In this document: one piece after another, positions 60,593 through 64,000 of the stretch
Layout: every line of letters starts with the position of its first letter
How positions within the stretch are numbered: position 1 is the stretch's first letter
NCBI GenBank assembly: GCA_019420905.1
Contig: JAHZGH010000006.1
Span: forward strand, 62,001 to 126,000
DNA from: Succinivibrionaceae bacterium
Lineage (GTDB): Bacteria > Pseudomonadota > Gammaproteobacteria > Enterobacterales > Succinivibrionaceae
Direction of reading: 5' to 3'
Length of the DNA stretch: 64,000 nucleotides
The notes under the pieces: generated by a model
Seen by the model: only the letters and a program-made list of their open reading frames with translations
Databases searched by the model: none
What the model was told of the DNA's origin: nothing
Program-made: the position numbers and the translations under genes

Positions 60593-61966
60593 ATGGATAA
60601 TCGAGAACAATTTAAAACGCGTTTGGGCTTCTTATTGATAGCCGCAGGTTGCGCAATAGGTTTAGGTAATGTATGGCGCTTTCCATATATTACCGGTCAA
60701 TATGGCGGAGCCATTTTTGTGCTTATTTATTTGGCATTCCTATTTGGCGTAGGCATCCCGCTTTTAACTATAGAGCTGGCTGTAGGCCGTGCCTCACGTC
60801 GTTCTATTGCCAGATGCTATGAGGAGCTGCAAGCCCCTAAATCCCATTGGAACTGGAATAAGTTTTGGCAAATTCCTGGCAGCTATGTTCTGATGTCATT
60901 CTATGGTTTAATTACAGGCTGGATGCTTTATTATTGCGTTAAGTTTGCTTCAGGAGCCTTTGGTACTAACTTATCACAAGAGGCCGCCAGTGCTTATTTT
61001 TCCGATCTTTTGAAAGATCCTTTAGTCATGTTTGTCTGCATGTCAACCGTGGTATTGGTGTCCTTCATTGTTGTTGGAATGGGTATTGTTAGAGGCGTTG
61101 AGCGCTATACAAAGCCTTTGATGCTGCTGATGTTTGTCATTTTAATTTTCATGGCAGTTCGCTCAGTAACCTTGCCTGGATTTGTTGAGGGCATTTCTTA
61201 TTATTTAAAGCCTGATTTATCTCGCTTACAGGAAAACGGTTTCTCACAGGCTTTATGGGCTGCTATGGGACAGGCCTTCTTTACCCTAAGCGTAGGTCAG
61301 GGTTCTATTGAGATTTTTGGCACCTATATGTCTAAGCGGCATACGCTCCTGACAGAGTCTATTTATATTGCGATCTTAGATACTATGGTTGCTTTATTAG
61401 CTGGTTTTGTGATTTTTCCAGCTTGCTTTAGCTACGGCGTACAGCCGGATGCCGGCCCTAGCTTATTATTTGTAACTATGAATACCGTATTTACAAATAT
61501 GACCTTTGGTGCGTTCTGGGGATCCATATTCTTTATGTTCATGCTGATTGCAGCAATGTCAACTTTAATAGCAGTATTTGAAAGCATTATTGCTATTTGC
61601 ATGGAGCTGTTTAATATTTCGCGCACTAAGTCCGTGATTATTAACTTCTGCATTATCATGCTAATTGCGATTCCGCCGCTTTTAGGCTATAACGTTTTAG
61701 ATTTTGTTCATCCTTTAGGCGGCAGCAGTACTATCTTAGATATGCAGGATTTTATTATTTCTAATAATATCTTGCCGTTAGGATCTCTGTTATTCGTGCT
61801 TTTTGTGACAGCTAAGACCGGTATGGGCTGGAAAAAATATGTTGCTGAGGTCAATACAGGCGATGGCGTTAAGTTAAATCCGGCTTTGTACTGGTATTTT
61901 AAATTTGTATTGCCGATAATTATTGCAATCCTTTTAATCGTAGGCTATATAAATATTTTCGGATAA
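60593..61966 (+). CDS. Sodium-dependent amino-acid symporter, SLC6/NSS family (copy 3)
   Basis: 457 residues. TM1 motif AAGCAIGLGNVWRFPYITGQ; TM6 QAFFTLSVGQGSIEIFGTY, where Gln and Glu replace residues that are Ile/Leu-Gly and Gln in copies 1 and 2, inside the substrate/ion-binding helix. ATG start, 16 bases after copy 2. Last gene of the three-symporter operon, followed by a hairpin. Confidence 0.92.
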   Translation: MDNREQFKTRLGFLLIAAGCAIGLGNVWRFPYITGQYGGAIFVLIYLAFLFGVGIPLLTIELAVGRASRRSIARCYEELQAPKSHWNWNKFWQIPGSYVLMSFYGLITGWMLYYCVKFASGAFGTNLSQEAASAYFSDLLKDPLVMFVCMSTVVLVSFIVVGMGIVRGVERYTKPLMLLMFVILIFMAVRSVTLPGFVEGISYYLKPDLSRLQENGFSQALWAAMGQAFFTLSVGQGSIEIFGTYMSKRHTLLTESIYIAILDTMVALLAGFVIFPACFSYGVQPDAGPSLLFVTMNTVFTNMTFGAFWGSIFFMFMLIAAMSTLIAVFESIIAICMELFNISRTKSVIINFCIIMLIAIPPLLGYNVLDFVHPLGGSSTILDMQDFIISNNILPLGSLLFVLFVTAKTGMGWKKYVAEVNTGDGVKLNPALYWYFKFVLPIIIAILLIVGYINIFG

Positions 61967-61977
61967 TCTAAATTATT

Positions 61978-62016
61978 AACCCCAGGCAGAATATTCTGTA
62001 TATTCAAACTGGGGTT
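61978..62016 (+). terminator. Terminator after the symporter operon
   Basis: An 8-bp stem (61978-61985 with 62009-62016) whose loop contains a further 12-base palindrome, CAGAATATTCTG (61987-61998). The T-run is weak. Confidence 0.65.
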
Positions 62017-62197
62017 ATATTCAAATTATTAAACAATCAGAGCAAATTTTTATTTTCAATCTCGCCTTTTGCGTTATACTTTTATCAATATTTAAACGCA
62101 GTCAATATTATCTATAACTGTGCCTCGATAAAATAAATACAGTATAAATTTTAGCTTAAGCTAATAGAGCCTTATTCTTTGCTGTCAGGTGCACTTC

Positions 62198-64000
62198 ATG
62201 TCCTTTTTTAAAAAATCTTTAATAATCTTATCATTATTAACTCCTCTGTATACACAGGCTGTAAGCATAAACCCAGATTCTGTAAGAATTTATGAAGCAA
62301 ATCCTTTAGTTAAGGATTCTTCAGCTCTTATGCAAAAGCGTACGGCTTTTGTGCAAGCTAAGGACGCAATAAAAAAAGGCGATGTTGCTACAGCTTTAAG
62401 TCTGCAGAAAAAATACTTAAAAGATTATCCCTTATCAATATATATTGATTACTGGTATTTAGCTGAAGAGCCGAGCCTGTCAAAATATCCTAAAGTTAAA
62501 AAATTTATTAAGGCAAAGGTTCAGACTGAACTTGGTGAATATTTAAAAAATATTTATATAAATTACTTATCTTCTCTTGGTGAATATAAAAAGGTATTAG
62601 AGCTTTTAGACAATAAAAAGCCATATGCCGACAACGCTAATCTAAGCCGTAATGAGCTTAAGCGTCAATGTCGTTTTTATGAAGCTAGCTGGCAGACTTC
62701 TCGCGCAGGAGCTTCGGCGGTAGCCTTTGCTTCTTCTTTATATCAGAGAATGAATTCATATCCGGATGAATGCAGAGATTTAATGCTTTTATGGCAGCAA
62801 AAGGGATATTTAACCAATAAGATTGTCATGGAGAAGTTTGAGAAAGCTTATATTTCAAAACGATATAAAAATTTAACCATAAATTTGGCTGATTCTTTAA
62901 AGAATAGCAAGTTCGCCTCACGCGTAAATACTCTTATGGATTTATATGATAATCCCAAAAGCATCTTAACGAGCATTCTTCCTAAAAATACAGAAGGCAG
63001 ACGTGCTGCAGTTTTGGCATTCAAACGCTATGCTTCTTTGAACCCTAATGAGGCTGCGGATAATTTTTCAAGATTTGTAAAGCTTTATAAGCCAAGCTCA
63101 GCTGAGAATCTTGAGATTAAGCAAATTATTGCATCTAATTTTCTAGGCAGATTGAGTACGCCTCAGCAAATATCCTGGGTCGATAAGAATCTCCCGGCCG
63201 TAGGGTGGACTGACAGTCTTAAAGAGATGCGTGCTCGCCGAGCTATCTGGTATTCAGAATGGGAAAATCTTTATGCCATTATCGACTATTTACCAGCAAA
63301 TTTAAAAAAAGAAATCAACTGGCAGTATTGGAAAGGCCGTGCGGCTATAGAAATAGGAAAAACCTCTCAAGGCAAGCGCATCTTAAATAAGGTTGCCAAA
63401 GACAGATCTTTTTTTGGTTTTCTTGCAGCTCAGGATTTAAACCTCAAGATGCCGTTTAACCATAAAAGATTATCTAAAAAAGCACATTTTCCTGAGACTG
63501 TAGCTAAAAATAAGGCTGTAAGACGCTTTTTTGAATTAAACGCCTTAGGAGATGCTAATGCTTCTCTTGAATGGCGAGAAATAGCAAAGACTGCAAGTGA
63601 TGATGAAGCTTTGCTGATGGCAGATTGGGCCTTACGCAATGGGCATATAAATTATGCAATTTCAAGCATTGCTATAGGTAAGCGCTGGGATGCCTTGAGT
63701 TATCGCTTTCCAATAGCATATTTGGATTTGTATCGTAAATATTCCGAGGCGCAAAATGTTTCTTTGTCTTTTTTATATGGAATTTCTCGTCAGGAGAGCA
63801 TGCTAAATCCAGTAGTTAAATCTCCTGCCGGAGCTGTTGGGCTAATGCAGCTTATGCCGGCAACAGCTCGTCATGTTTCAAAGAAAAATAATTGGGATTA
63901 TAAAGGTGTATCTGAATTAGTATATCCTGAGAACAATATTCGCTTGGGATCAGCCTATATAAGGGATATGCTGAATAAATTTGATAACAACCGCATTTTA
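62198..64000 (+). CDS. slt: Soluble lytic murein transglycosylase (3' end outside window)
   Basis: Periplasmic exo-acting enzyme that cleaves glycan strands to 1,6-anhydromuropeptides. The frame is open for 601 codons to the window end without a stop. A signal peptide (SLIILSLLTPLYTQA) precedes a long superhelical, helix-rich U/L domain. The C-terminal lysozyme-like SLT domain begins near residue 520, with catalytic Glu533 in ISRQESMLNPVVKSPAGA and GLMQLMPATA. Only about 40-50 residues are missing compared with the E. coli 645. AGGTG precedes the ATG. Confidence 0.94.
   Translation, partial: MSFFKKSLIILSLLTPLYTQAVSINPDSVRIYEANPLVKDSSALMQKRTAFVQAKDAIKKGDVATALSLQKKYLKDYPLSIYIDYWYLAEEPSLSKYPKVKKFIKAKVQTELGEYLKNIYINYLSSLGEYKKVLELLDNKKPYADNANLSRNELKRQCRFYEASWQTSRAGASAVAFASSLYQRMNSYPDECRDLMLLWQQKGYLTNKIVMEKFEKAYISKRYKNLTINLADSLKNSKFASRVNTLMDLYDNPKSILTSILPKNTEGRRAAVLAFKRYASLNPNEAADNFSRFVKLYKPSSAENLEIKQIIASNFLGRLSTPQQISWVDKNLPAVGWTDSLKEMRARRAIWYSEWENLYAIIDYLPANLKKEINWQYWKGRAAIEIGKTSQGKRILNKVAKDRSFFGFLAAQDLNLKMPFNHKRLSKKAHFPETVAKNKAVRRFFELNALGDANASLEWREIAKTASDDEALLMADWALRNGHINYAISSIAIGKRWDALSYRFPIAYLDLYRKYSEAQNVSLSFLYGISRQESMLNPVVKSPAGAVGLMQLMPATARHVSKKNNWDYKGVSELVYPENNIRLGSAYIRDMLNKFDNNRIL

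Overview
The window reads as chromosomal core DNA of an AT-rich, Gram-negative gammaproteobacterium. Gram-negative markers are the LPS-precursor genes hldE and kdsD, tolC, an RcsF-type lipoprotein, dsbD and a PBP1a. Gammaproteobacterial gene orders are visible: dsbD..fxsA..groESL, aroK-aroB-(damX slot)-rpe-gph, cpdA-yqiA..parE, rcsF-trmO, rpsO-pnp, and ribD..ribH-nusB-thiL. The combination of low GC, glycogen phosphorylase, several amino-acid symporters, a uronate isomerase and few respiratory genes would suit a gut or rumen anaerobe such as a Succinivibrionaceae member. That placement is inference from gene content, not from a database search.

Layout. 1-5 kb: coaE, a CBM-like lipoprotein, xerD, and the aroQ-accB-accC operon. 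5-11 kb: one forward operon, glyA-ribD-ribE-ribH-nusB-thiL-FKBP lipoprotein. 11-15 kb: mrcA and dsbD in reverse. 15-19 kb: fxsA, a DMT exporter, then groES-groEL behind a textbook sigma-32 promoter. 19-29 kb: aroKB, a damX-position membrane protein, rpe, gph, cpdA, yqiA, a QseBC-like two-component pair, parE. 29-37 kb: glgP, a rhodanese, hldE, kdsD, an MFS sugar porter, kduI. 37.6-40.3 kb: tolC and six tRNA genes (five Ala of three anticodons, one Gly). 40.3-45 kb: a PTS enzyme I with a DUF1537-type sugar-acid kinase, and gltX. 45-54 kb: rcsF, trmO, a HAD-Nudix fusion, a YcdX phosphatase, an amino-acid binding protein, a GNAT, ettA, smpB, a SulP transporter. 54-64 kb: tmRNA (ssrA), rpsO-pnp with structured leaders, three tandem SLC6-type sodium symporters, and the first 601 codons of slt.

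The genes mostly serve housekeeping: cofactor and fatty-acid initiation (coaE, accBC, rib, thiL), envelope (mrcA, slt, hldE, kdsD, tolC, rcsF, dsbD), translation rescue (ssrA, smpB, ettA), chaperones and central sugars. I saw no CRISPR array, prophage, insertion sequence or obvious defence island. The parts most worth a second look are the duplicated tRNA-Ala unit with an extra tRNA-Ala(CGC), the HAD-Nudix fusion, the enzyme I/sugar-acid-kinase pair, the triple symporter array, the short protein in the damX slot, and several RNA structures (rpsO pseudoknot, pnp leader hairpin, a Shine-Dalgarno-masking hairpin before the rhodanese). I found no convincing wholly new system.
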